From the NCBI GenBank assembly GCA_016191165.1, contig JACPPF010000037.1, forward strand, positions 29,684 through 93,683: 64,000 nt of DNA. The letters run 5' to 3'. The stretch is from Planctomycetota bacterium (lineage in GTDB: Bacteria; Planctomycetota; Planctomycetia; Gemmatales; Gemmataceae). The stretch's first letter is position 1; the number at the start of each line of letters is the position of its first letter. Position numbers and translations under genes: made by a program. The notes beneath the pieces were generated by a model, which had not been told where the DNA came from, did no database searches, and saw only the letters and a program-made list of their open reading frames with translations. Positions 26,269 through 34,594 of the stretch are shown in pieces.

Positions 26269-27525
26269 CTAATCGCGGCGGTTGTGGACGGTGAACGCAC
26301 GGGCGTAATCCTCAGGCCGGCGCGGGTCGAATGTGACGCGATCGAACAACGTCTCCGGCGTCATGTTCGGGCCGCCGTGTTCATAGTTGAGTTCGCGCAT
26401 TGCTTCTTCGTACAGGTCGGGCCGCATCACCTGGTCGGCGATCCCCTGATAGTCGGGCGTGCCGGTGACCATGCCCCAGCGACGGAACTGGGAAAGCCAC
26501 CAGATCGCATACTTCTTTTGCGGATAGTTGCAGTTGCGATCACTGAAGATCATGTAGTTGGGATCTTGACGGGTGCGGCCGTCGCCGAAGTCGTAAGTGC
26601 CCTGCATGCGCGGGAGAATCCGCTCGGGCTCACAGTTGACGTAGGTCGTGCGTGAAATGATCTGAGCTTGTTCGGGCCGATTGGACATGGTGTCGAGCCA
26701 GACGCTCGCCTCGTGGAGCGCCTTGAGGACGGCCTTGACCGCGCCCGGATTGGCGTCGGCGTAATCCTTGGTGAAGGCACACACTTTTTCGGGATGATCG
26801 CGCCAGATGTCCTGCGAGTTCAGGGCCGTGAAGCCGACGCCATCCGCAATCGACTTGGCATTCCACGGTTCGCCTACGCAGAAGCCGTCCATCGACCCGA
26901 CGGCCACGTTGGAAACCATCTGCGCGGGCGGAATAACGATCAGGCGCACATCGTTGTCTGGATGGATGCCGCCGCTGGCCAGCCAGTAGCGCAGCCACAT
27001 GGCGTGGGTGCCGGGCGGAAACGTCATGGCGAACGTCATCGGCGTGCCGGCGTCGCGCGCCCGATGCACAATGGGACGAAGCGGCGCCGGATCGTCGCGC
27101 ACCTGACCGCGCAGCGCTGCCTTCAACGTGATGCTCTGGCCGTTGCGATTGATAATCCAGGGGATGATCATCGGGACGCGTGCGGCGCCCAACAGCCCCA
27201 TGGTGGACGCGAGGGGCATGCCAAAAAGCATGTGAGTCGCTTGAATGTCGCCGCTGACGAGTGAATCACGGATCGACGCCCAGCTTGCCAGCTTGTTGAC
27301 GGTGGAATTGACGCCGTGTTTACGGAAGAAGCCCTTCTCATGGGCGATCACGATTGGGGAGCAATCGGTGAGCGCGATCATGCCGAATGTGATGTCATAT
27401 CCCGACGCGGATGAACTCGAACAACCGCCGAGCAAAGAGGCTGCTCCGAGACCAGCGACGGCGGAACCGAGAAATCGCCGCCGAGTTACTCCGGTGCCAG
27501 GGTTTTTGGGAGGCGAGGATTTCAC
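26269..27525 (-). CDS. Nitrate/nitrite-type ABC transporter substrate-binding lipoprotein (NrtA-like)
   Basis: 418 residues from GTG 27525, where AAAGGA precedes the start by six bases. Upstream in-frame codons lack any signal. The protein starts with twin-arginine and lipobox features: TRRRFLGSAVAGLGAASLLG followed by GCSSSS. The binding domain has FGMIALTDCSPIVIAHEKGF, PWIINRNGQSITLK, MTFPPGTHAMWLRYWLASGG and VAVGSMDGFCVGEPWNAKSI, the pattern of NrtA/NasF nitrate-binding proteins. It is the first gene of the transporter operon. No nitrate or nitrite reductase gene is visible in the window. Confidence 0.9.
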   Translation of the reverse strand: MKSSPPKNPGTGVTRRRFLGSAVAGLGAASLLGGCSSSSASGYDITFGMIALTDCSPIVIAHEKGFFRKHGVNSTVNKLASWASIRDSLVSGDIQATHMLFGMPLASTMGLLGAARVPMIIPWIINRNGQSITLKAALRGQVRDDPAPLRPIVHRARDAGTPMTFAMTFPPGTHAMWLRYWLASGGIHPDNDVRLIVIPPAQMVSNVAVGSMDGFCVGEPWNAKSIADGVGFTALNSQDIWRDHPEKVCAFTKDYADANPGAVKAVLKALHEASVWLDTMSNRPEQAQIISRTTYVNCEPERILPRMQGTYDFGDGRTRQDPNYMIFSDRNCNYPQKKYAIWWLSQFRRWGMVTGTPDYQGIADQVMRPDLYEEAMRELNYEHGGPNMTPETLFDRVTFDPRRPEDYARAFTVHNRRD

Positions 27526-28338
27526 GGTCGTCCTTTCGCATGAGACCCGGCGTAGATTGATTGGCGCGCACCACCACCGTTGAGGCAGAATGTCTGCACA
27601 ATTCACTCCTACTGGGTTGATGAACTTCCAGTGTCGATAGCGTGTTGGAACCCAACGGTTCGCACCCTCGGCTCCTCGCCGCAACTCCCGGGTTCGTGGA
27701 GTTGAGGCATGTTCTTGAATGATGGACAAAAGCGATTTGTGTGCCAAACCATGTGACGCCTCAAATAGTTGCTGTAACCCATTTTTGAATCAACACTTGC
27801 AACGGCACGTGCCGGCCCCAAACTTGATTATCGGCATCGCACGCCGCTCGATGAACGAGCAGGCCTCGCCAAACAATTGGGCATGAACGCAAGGGATTTG
27901 ACGTGCAACTGCCGGCAAACTGGGGATTGGTCCGATTTGTTCACCGCAAAGAACGTGAAGAACGCTCAGAGAGCAAGAATAAGCCAAGCAACTTATAAGT
28001 AAAATAAACTATGTGTTGCTTTTTCAGTGGGATGGATCACCCCAACTCCGTTTCTCGGGATTCTCCGCGGTGATTTTTTTGGAGAATCTACTGCACGCGC
28101 TCGATATTGGCACATTGGTCACGAGCCGCGACCGTGAGGGAGCGGGAACAGGCCCAACGCTCCCCCACGGTCGCGGCTCGGGCAGTATGATCAGGATCAT
28201 GGGATGAAACCCAAGTCTTAATCTTTGGGCGCGAAAAAACGAGGTCGTCCCAACGCAACCAGGGCTCCGCGGCGCGGGTCTGGCGTGTCAAGTTGATAAT
28301 GGCTTTTTCCTGGTTCGTCGCCGGGACCCCGAGGGAAA
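27526..28338. other. Gene-poor 0.8-kb region upstream of the nitrate-type transporter
   Basis: No reading frame with family features was seen on either strand. It has patches of lower GC than the neighbours (for example near 27975-28015) and one strong hairpin at 28123-28180. It should contain the promoter of the nitrate-type operon, but no specific operator was recognised. Confidence 0.5.
28123..28180. repeat. Hairpin repeat GAGCCGCGACCGTGAGGGAG family
   Basis: The left arm GAGCCGCGACCGTGAGGGAG (from 28123) pairs with the right arm CTCCCCCACGGTCGCGGCTC (to about 28179) with one mismatch, around a loop of about 15 bases. The perfect-stem arrangement and location between genes fit a dispersed palindromic element. 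Confidence 0.75.
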
Positions 28339-28854
28339 TCACGACGAGATATCCCCAGCCCGAAACTGCGTTCGCTCGTAGCTGCCCTTGCGCTCCTTGA
28401 TCTTGCGCTTGAATTCGGCCAGGATTTCGTCCTTTTTTCGCGATTTGCTCGGCACCGTCGTGTCGACGGCCGCGGCCACCTCTTTGAGCTCGGCGATGGT
28501 CAATCCGCTCAGCGTGTCGATCTCCGCGTCGATGGCGGGGTATTCGAGCGTCGGGTCGGTGGCGCGGGCGTAGAGGGCCTGGAACTTCTGGGCCGCCTCT
28601 GCGACGGTCAGCTTCGGGGCCTTTGGCGTGCGCGGCCTGGCAACGCGGGCGGGCTTCTCCGGCAACCTGCCCGTGCGCACATACTCGTCGGCCAGGCGCA
28701 GGAAATCGTTGAACTCCGCGAGCGACTTGTCCTTGAACGGAGCAAGACACAACACCGCGCGGTCCAACTCCACCGCCACCTTGTCGCCAGCGCCCGCCGC
28801 ACGCGCGAACGGAACGATCTGGCTAAGAAACTGTTGCAACTCCGCGACTTTCAT
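28339..28854 (-). CDS. Hypothetical protein overlapping and following the ParA-like gene
   Basis: 171 residues, no family recognised. It is helical and charged: MKVAELQQFLSQIVPFARAA, KDKSLAEFNDFLRLADEYVR (about residues 40-60), a Pro/Lys-rich linker (ARPRTPKAPKLTVAEAAQKF), and ILAEFKRKIKERKGSYER near the end. No signal peptide or membrane segment. Its 5' end overlaps the last 32 bases of the ParA-like gene, which implies translational coupling and a shared role. It may be an activator or cargo adaptor for the ATPase, by analogy to ParB-type partners, but there is no sequence similarity to ParB visible. Confidence 0.75.
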   Translation of the reverse strand: MKVAELQQFLSQIVPFARAAGAGDKVAVELDRAVLCLAPFKDKSLAEFNDFLRLADEYVRTGRLPEKPARVARPRTPKAPKLTVAEAAQKFQALYARATDPTLEYPAIDAEIDTLSGLTIAELKEVAAAVDTTVPSKSRKKDEILAEFKRKIKERKGSYERTQFRAGDISS

Positions 28855-30301
28855 CGTGTTGGGCCCTTCTCTGTTCGATCTCGGCGATCAGTTCCTCAAA
28901 AATCGGGTACAGCGTGACATCGAGCGCGGCAAAAGTGCGCTCGTCGGCGGCATCGGCGAAACGCGCGTTGGTCGGGACGAATCGCTCGAACAGGTGAACC
29001 GGCCCTTGCCACGCGTCGGCGCAGTTGTCACGCAACGTTTTCCAAACGCCGCGCTCGCGCGTGCTCAATTTGTCCTTGCGCCAGGCCCGGTTGCCAACGA
29101 CACCCAGGATCGACATCTCGGCGCAAACCTGTTTCGCTTTCAAGCTATGGAGCCAGGCGAGCAGGCGCGGCACCGCCTCGGCGCTGGTGCGGTCGAGCAG
29201 CACCGGGATCAACACGAAATCGCACGCCGCCAGCGCGTTGATCGACGCCGGCGTCCAGCGCGGCGGGCAATCCAGCAGGACCATATCGAACCGGTTCTGG
29301 ATCAGCGGATCGTGCAGAGCCGAGCGCAGGAGGTAACGCATGTCAAACGCATCCGGCTGGATGAGCCACTGCGCCTTGGCGTGTTCCTCGACGTCGGCGA
29401 GTTCTTCACTGGCGGCCAGAAGACACGAGCCGGCGTCGTCAAGATGTGTCAGGTTGTTCCAGGCGACGCGCGCGAAATCCCCGCGTGCCTTGAACACATT
29501 GGAGAGCAGCTTGCCGTCGCCGCGCGCGAGGTCCTTGATCCGTTCCAGCGGCAAGCAAAGATTGGTCAGCGAGGCCTGGTGATCGAGATCGACGACCAGC
29601 ACTTTCTTGCCTTGCTGACCAAAGACCGCGGCGAGGTTGGCGGTGAGGCTCGTCATGCCCACGCCCCCCTTGAGGTTGGTGACCGCGATGATCGGCGCCT
29701 GGCGATCCTCAAGAGGCTGAAACGGCGTCGCGCCCGCGCGCGGCGGCGCCTCCCAGATGCGGCCCTCCAGCGCCTCGATCGCCTTGACGTGATCCGTCTG
29801 CACGGCGAGTTGCTTCTTGTACGACACCACGACGGTCGTGGCCTTGCGCTTATACAGGTCCAACGCCTTCCGCGCGGCCTCAAGCTCGGCTCGCAGCGCT
29901 TCCGCGCCGCTCGACATCTCGGTGTGATTCTGACCGGACTCCTGGACTTGCTTATTAAGTTGCTCGATGTCTTCCCGCAATTGCTTCTTTTCGCGCAGAT
30001 GTTTCTTCCTGGTTGTTTCGATGGAATTGGCCAACTCCGCGGCCTGGCGTTCCTCCGCTTCGAGCTTCCGGGCGAGGGCCGCATTCTCGGCATCCTTGCG
30101 TGCGATCTCCGCATCCTTGCGATGAATCTCCACGTCCTTCTTCGCCAGCTCGGTGTCTGAATCTCGCTGTGGCAAAACCCAGCGCCGCAGCGTGTAGGCG
30201 CCAACCAGGGTGATAGCGACGCCGACAAAAAACGAGGCGATCACCTCCGCCTCATTGCGCAGCAGGTTCGTCAGGAAGTGGAACAACTCGAGCGGGTTCA
30301 T
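28823..30301 (-). CDS. Membrane-anchored coiled-coil ParA/MinD-like ATPase with altered P-loop
   Basis: 492 residues. One membrane segment near the N-terminus (VIASFFVGVAITLVGAYTL, about 20-38). Residues about 45-165 form a long charged coiled coil (KKDVEIHRKDAEIARKDAEN and following). The ParA domain starts at about 205: IIAVTNLKGGVGMTSLTANL, where canonical KGGVGKT has Met216 in place of the P-loop Lys. VLVVDLDHQASLTNLCLP and FDMVLLDCPPRWTP supply Walker A' and B. ParA/MinD proteins position DNA, cell poles or complexes. The lost Lys suggests weak or no ATP hydrolysis, unless this residue is a sequence error. It is coupled to the small gene at 28339. Confidence 0.85.
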   Translation of the reverse strand: MNPLELFHFLTNLLRNEAEVIASFFVGVAITLVGAYTLRRWVLPQRDSDTELAKKDVEIHRKDAEIARKDAENAALARKLEAEERQAAELANSIETTRKKHLREKKQLREDIEQLNKQVQESGQNHTEMSSGAEALRAELEAARKALDLYKRKATTVVVSYKKQLAVQTDHVKAIEALEGRIWEAPPRAGATPFQPLEDRQAPIIAVTNLKGGVGMTSLTANLAAVFGQQGKKVLVVDLDHQASLTNLCLPLERIKDLARGDGKLLSNVFKARGDFARVAWNNLTHLDDAGSCLLAASEELADVEEHAKAQWLIQPDAFDMRYLLRSALHDPLIQNRFDMVLLDCPPRWTPASINALAACDFVLIPVLLDRTSAEAVPRLLAWLHSLKAKQVCAEMSILGVVGNRAWRKDKLSTRERGVWKTLRDNCADAWQGPVHLFERFVPTNARFADAADERTFAALDVTLYPIFEELIAEIEQRRAQHDESRGVATVS

Positions 30302-30392
30302 CGATCGCGATCTCGGCGTGGCGATTTTCCGTCATTGTGACCCGCAACATCGCGCGCGGCAAGCGGCTTTTCGAAGAAAGTCGGCGTTTCGA

Positions 30393-31025
30393 TCAACTTA
30401 GCAAGCAACCGACACCATTTCGAATGGACGTTCCAGTCTCGATCGCAAAGTACTCCCAGCCGCGCCAGCGTGCCTCTTTCCGGATGTCAACCCCCGCCGC
30501 ATCCAGCGAAAACGCGGGCAACACCAGATGTTCGTTTTTGAGGAGAAAGCATGGCGTCTTGCGGCCACGCACCTTGATGGCTGGATGCCAGTGGCCCATC
30601 ACGGCGCGCCTGGCCTCGACCGGCTGGTCGCCATGCACGATCTGCCAGCCGGCCAGGTCGTAGCCTCCCGCAAAGGTCGGCAGCGCCGTGGTGTCGATGC
30701 CGCGATCATGGTTGCCTGGAATGAGCCCAAGAAAATCGATGTGAGCCTGCTTCAAGACCGCGCTGAATTGCTGATACAATTCGGGATCAAAACCCCGCTC
30801 GAACAGATCGCCCGCGACGAGCAAGCCGCGCAGATTCACCGCGCGTGCGGCATCGAGGAGCGGCTGCATCTCCTCGGCAACGGCACGCAGCGGGACCGCA
30901 TCCCCCTGGCGCTGGCGGGCGGCGCTGTACCCCAGATGCACGTCGGCAATCACGGCCGTCGCACTTGGCTCGTGCAGAGCGATCCGCTGCGGCAGCAAAC
31001 GCCAGGTGTTGAACAGCAATGGCAT
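30393..31025 (-). CDS. pdeM: PdeM-like metallophosphoesterase
   Basis: 210 residues. The calcineurin-type metal sites are seen: VIADVHLGY (about residues 25-33), GDLFERG (about 72), GNHDRG (about 105) and GHWHPA (about 143). These match the ligase-associated DNA damage response endonuclease PdeM (YfcE-like metallophosphoesterases are an alternative). The family is found beside an Lhr-type helicase and sometimes an ATP-dependent ligase. Its start is 13 bases after the stop of the helicase gene, so the pair is probably one transcript. The substrate may be a damaged DNA end or phosphodiester. Confidence 0.88.
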   Translation of the reverse strand: MPLLFNTWRLLPQRIALHEPSATAVIADVHLGYSAARQRQGDAVPLRAVAEEMQPLLDAARAVNLRGLLVAGDLFERGFDPELYQQFSAVLKQAHIDFLGLIPGNHDRGIDTTALPTFAGGYDLAGWQIVHGDQPVEARRAVMGHWHPAIKVRGRKTPCFLLKNEHLVLPAFSLDAAGVDIRKEARWRGWEYFAIETGTSIRNGVGCLLS

Positions 31026-31037
31026 CGGAATCCCATT

Positions 31038-33659
31038 TCAGCGAGCGCCGTCAGGCAGGAAAGCCTGACCTGCGGCGGGGGCGAAACCCGCCGCTCGTTG
31101 CATCAAGGTTTCACCAAACGGCGATGGCTTCGCCAAATGCCGCACGCGAATCGGCATCCGGGCGAGCGCCTCGGCAAACGCCAGCGCGCCGGCAAGGTCG
31201 CACGTCGTGGTAATCGCCTCCGCCTGGGCTTGCCTTAGGAGCACGAAGTTCGGGCAGCGAGCGCGAACCTGCTCAAACAGCCGGCGCTCGGTCCAGTCTT
31301 TGCCGCCGACTTTGCGCTTGAGGCCGGCGGGGTTGCGCAGGATCATCAGGCCTGTCTGCGCGATCCGCCCGAACTGCTGCTTAAGGAGGTCGCTGCCCTG
31401 CAAGTGTTCGTAGAAGTCACGCTCCAGGTGAACCGTCGACCAGTGCTCGCGCCAAAGATCAGCGGACGCAAGCGCCGGCTCGAACGCCATCACATAGACG
31501 CCGAGATCGGCAGCCAGCGCCAGACAGGGTTTGCTCTTGGCGCGTTGCCAGCGCTGAGCGAGAACGCGTGCGAGCGTTTCGTTGCTCGAGCGGGGTAAAG
31601 GGGTGTGTACGAAATACTCCGTACATGCCTGCATCGCGACGCATTCGATCGTCAGCGCGCAAAGAGTCGGAATCTCGCTGGTCGATTCCTGTTCGCCAAC
31701 GTAATCGGTCAAGGCGCCGATGGCGGGCTGGTCGAGTCGATAGTCGGTGCGCAGCCAGGCGGCCAGGTCACCATCGCGCAACATTTCGCCCGCCTGGGCC
31801 CGGAACAGGAAGATTCGCCGGGCCAGTTCGCCTGGCATCGGCACCCCCGTACCCAGCCAGCGCGGCGCCTGCGGTCTGCCAAACACTTCCTCCACGACCA
31901 GCTCGACGGCGCCGCGTTTCTTTAGCTCCAGGCATCGGCCATCGAGAACGAATCGATCACCAAGCTCCAAACGGTCGGCATAGACCTGATCGACCTCGCC
32001 AAGTGTTTTGGTGTCGGCGTCCTCGTGGGCTGACTCGCGCAGGCGGATGACGCACGCGTCCTCGCTCAGGATCGTGCCCAGGTTGCGGCGGAGCAGTTTG
32101 GCCGTGCGGTCGTCCGCGATGGTGAAGCGTCCGTCGTCCCAGCGCAGGCGGGCCGGCAGCCAGGTCGTGCCGTCGCGCAGTCGGCCCGAAAGATAGTCGA
32201 GGCAATCCTGAAAAACGTCCCACGCCAGGTGGCGGAAGGGAAACGCCTTTTGAAGCAATGCAAACGTCGCGCCCGGCGTTGCCCAGCCAGTCATGGCGAT
32301 GCCGACGATCTGCTGGCAGAGCACGTCGAGCGGTGCATTTGCAAAGCGCACCGGTTCAATCTGCCCCGCGCAACCGCTGTCGGCGGTGACGACGGCTTCG
32401 AGCAATTCGCCCGCCGAAGCAGTCAGGAGCAAGCCGCGGCGCGGCGCGTCGGGGCGATGTCCCGACCGGCCCACGCGCTGCAACAACCGCACGACCGCGC
32501 CGGGGGGATGCACGAAGACGACCAGATCGACCGAACCGATGTCGATGCCCAACTCCAGACTCGTGCTACTGACGATCGCCCACAGCCGCCCCTGTTTCAT
32601 CCGGCGTTCGACGCTGCGGCGCCGGGCCGCGGACAGGGCGGAGTGATGCACTGCGATGTCGTCCCAGCGTTCCGGATAGCGGCGCCGCAGCGCCCAGGTA
32701 AGCCGTTCCGCGAGGTTGCGCGTGTTCGTGAACAGGAGCGTTGTGCGATTTGTCGACAACTCAGGCTCGATCCGGTCGAGCAAGGCGGCGATCCAGCCTG
32801 CGCCGCTCGCCGCTTGGGTGAGGGTGGGCTCGGTGCCGGCACGTTCGTCAGACTCGCCGGTCGTTGGGGCTTCCGCCCTCACCCCCGGCCCATCTCTCAG
32901 AGGGAGAGGGGAGCAAAACTCAAAAAGCGGCTCGATGACGAAATGCTTTTCCGTGCGGTCCGCAATCGACGCCACGGTACACGAACGACCAACCCCGACC
33001 AGGTATTCCGCGACGTTCTCCAACGGGGCGCAGGTTGCCGACAGGCCGATACGCTGGGACGGGGTTGGCGTGAGCGTGTCGAGGCGCTCGAGGCTGCACG
33101 CGAGATCGGCGCCGCGTTTGGCGCCGATGAGTGCGTGAATCTCATCGACGACGACCCAGCGCAAGGATCGGAAAACCGCCTGCCAATCGGGCTGCGCCAG
33201 CATCTGGGCGAAGCTCTCCGGTGTCGTCAACAGGATCGCGGGCGGATCGGTGAGTTGCCGTTGGCGAATGCGCCAGGATGTGTCGCCGGTTCGCAAACCA
33301 ATCCGAAGGTCAATCGATGTGGTTTCCCGCAGCGAGCGTACCGCCTGTTTGAGGTTGGCGCGTACATCCCGTACCAGCGCCTTGAGCGGCGCCACGTACA
33401 GGCAGCGAAGCCCTGTTGCCGAATCGGTCAGCAGATGATTGAGTAGGGGCACAAACGCCGCCAGCGTCTTGCCGCTGCCGGTCGGCGCGGACAGGAGCAG
33501 GTTCCGCCCAAGGGCGATGGTCGGCCAGGCGCAGCGCTGGGCGGGGGTCGGAACGCCGAACGTGGTCGCAAACCAGGCCCGCACCTTGGGTGTCAGGCCA
33601 TGCTCGGCGACTTCGCGCGACGGCGGGATCGTCAGGAAGTGGATCGCATCCTTGGCCAT
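31038..33659 (-). CDS. lhr: Lhr-like ATP-dependent DNA helicase (ligase-associated type)
   Basis: 873 residues from ATG 33659 with AAGGA upstream. SF2 helicase motifs: Walker A SAPTGSGKTLAAF (about 58-70), DEIH (motif II), FTNTRNLAERL, GIDIGSVDLVVFVHPPGAVV and QRVGRSGHR (motif VI). Lhr-core proteins have about 850 residues and work in DNA damage response. A dispersed repeat lies in frame at about 32868-32916, adding SPLPLRDGPGVRAEAPTTGE in place of a normal linker. The C-terminus may be extended by a palindromic repeat (GTCAGGC at 31047 on). The neighbouring PdeM gene follows on the same strand. Confidence 0.9.
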   Translation of the reverse strand: MAKDAIHFLTIPPSREVAEHGLTPKVRAWFATTFGVPTPAQRCAWPTIALGRNLLLSAPTGSGKTLAAFVPLLNHLLTDSATGLRCLYVAPLKALVRDVRANLKQAVRSLRETTSIDLRIGLRTGDTSWRIRQRQLTDPPAILLTTPESFAQMLAQPDWQAVFRSLRWVVVDEIHALIGAKRGADLACSLERLDTLTPTPSQRIGLSATCAPLENVAEYLVGVGRSCTVASIADRTEKHFVIEPLFEFCSPLPLRDGPGVRAEAPTTGESDERAGTEPTLTQAASGAGWIAALLDRIEPELSTNRTTLLFTNTRNLAERLTWALRRRYPERWDDIAVHHSALSAARRRSVERRMKQGRLWAIVSSTSLELGIDIGSVDLVVFVHPPGAVVRLLQRVGRSGHRPDAPRRGLLLTASAGELLEAVVTADSGCAGQIEPVRFANAPLDVLCQQIVGIAMTGWATPGATFALLQKAFPFRHLAWDVFQDCLDYLSGRLRDGTTWLPARLRWDDGRFTIADDRTAKLLRRNLGTILSEDACVIRLRESAHEDADTKTLGEVDQVYADRLELGDRFVLDGRCLELKKRGAVELVVEEVFGRPQAPRWLGTGVPMPGELARRIFLFRAQAGEMLRDGDLAAWLRTDYRLDQPAIGALTDYVGEQESTSEIPTLCALTIECVAMQACTEYFVHTPLPRSSNETLARVLAQRWQRAKSKPCLALAADLGVYVMAFEPALASADLWREHWSTVHLERDFYEHLQGSDLLKQQFGRIAQTGLMILRNPAGLKRKVGGKDWTERRLFEQVRARCPNFVLLRQAQAEAITTTCDLAGALAFAEALARMPIRVRHLAKPSPFGETLMQRAAGFAPAAGQAFLPDGAR
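31047..31066. repeat. Palindromic repeat GTCAGGC...GCCTGAC at the helicase 3' end
   Basis: GTCAGGCAGGAAAGCCTGAC forms a 7-bp stem. It lies inside the last codons of the helicase gene. A related element (GGTCGTCAGACCGGAAAGCC and TGAC) lies near 52230-52257. It probably belongs to a repeat family; the copy here may have extended the protein. Confidence 0.5.
32868..32916. repeat. SPLPLRDG-type dispersed repeat inside the helicase gene
   Basis: CCCTCACCCCCGGCCCATCT followed by CTCAGAGGGAGAGGGG (plus strand) is a variant of the element at 12836-12880. The helicase reading frame passes through it. Confidence 0.75.
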
Positions 33660-33742
33660 CAACGTCCTTGCGAGAAGGAATTACCTGGGAGGCATTGTAG
33701 CGACGGACCAATTTCAGGCAGGGTGATTCTTCCGCTCGCCGG

Positions 33743-34354
33743 TCAGAAGGGTTTTTCGACAATCCGCTCATCTGGCCGACGTGGCGTAGGTTCATGACGA
33801 AGTTGGTCCCGGTTTTCCCATGCCTCGCGCAACTCGGCGACGAATTGGCGATACTCCTCCTCGGGATACAGGTTCATGGGAATCACATACGCCTGAATCG
33901 ACGCGATGTAGACGAATACGTATTGCTCATTTCCAACGATCCTTTCGATCGCCCGTAGATCAATGGAACACTGAATCAATTCCGTATTCATCAAGAGTCG
34001 TCCATCCCTCAACTCCATTTCGCGCCAGCCCAGCATGGTGCGATTACTCCCCTCGGCCATGAGCCGTCGCAGATTATATTCCATGGCCAGGTTTTGGATC
34101 CAGCGAATTGCGAGGATCCAGGCGCTGGAGATGCCTGCGAGGAAGATACCAGAAAAAAGGTACTTGACGATGAGGATTTCGGGATCCTCCCACGCTAGCT
34201 CGCCTACCAACGGCCAAAAAAGCACAACGGCCATGCCGAGCGGTAACACGGCGGCAAGGAGAAGACGCTGTCTGCGCGACGTCGGCGAGTTGGCGTGATG
34301 AAAACGCAGGAAAGCGATGCTGTTTTCAACGGTTGTCTCGAAGCGAATCTTCAC
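33743..34354 (-). CDS. Membrane protein with YcxB-like C-terminal domain, hypothetical
   Basis: 203 residues from GTG 34354 (VKIRFETTVENSIAFLRFHH). Upstream codons look non-coding. Two hydrophobic segments: LLLAAVLPLGMAVVLFWPLV and YLFSGIFLAGISSAWILAIR. The C-terminal part has MELRDGRLLMNTELIQCSID then LRAIERIVGNEQYVFVYI and VIPMNLYPEEEYRQFV, the YcxB-like cytoplasmic domain pattern. Function unknown. It lies between the helicase (same strand) and the sulfotransferase (opposite strand) and shares no clear operon. Confidence 0.75.
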   Translation of the reverse strand: MKIRFETTVENSIAFLRFHHANSPTSRRQRLLLAAVLPLGMAVVLFWPLVGELAWEDPEILIVKYLFSGIFLAGISSAWILAIRWIQNLAMEYNLRRLMAEGSNRTMLGWREMELRDGRLLMNTELIQCSIDLRAIERIVGNEQYVFVYIASIQAYVIPMNLYPEEEYRQFVAELREAWENRDQLRHEPTPRRPDERIVEKPF

Positions 34355-34594
34355 GGCGAGGCCCCACCGGGTTTGGCCGAAGCTCTTGCGCCCATTGTGG
34401 CGCGCGGAATTAGCAAATGCAACAGCCTTCCCTTGCCCTGGCACTTCTGGTTCTCGGCCCGGTTCGCCTTTTTTTTTCCGCCCCTTCGCGGTACAAAAGG
34501 TCACCCCGCTGCGCGCACCCAGCTGCATGGCTGATTTTCACGCGGCGAATTTCGGAATCTCAGCGTCGAATCTCCACGCTCCGGAGGCGTGACC

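Noticed and set aside
28088..28750. Arg/Ala-rich minus-strand frame overlapping the small partner gene
   Set aside because: It is a shifted frame of the partner gene and crosses a repeat.
28628..30160. Plus-strand open frame antisense to the ParA-like gene
   Set aside because: Shadow of a GC-rich coding strand; no domain features.
32229..33446. Plus-strand open frame antisense to the helicase
   Set aside because: The helicase motifs on the minus strand explain the region; the antisense frame has no motif.
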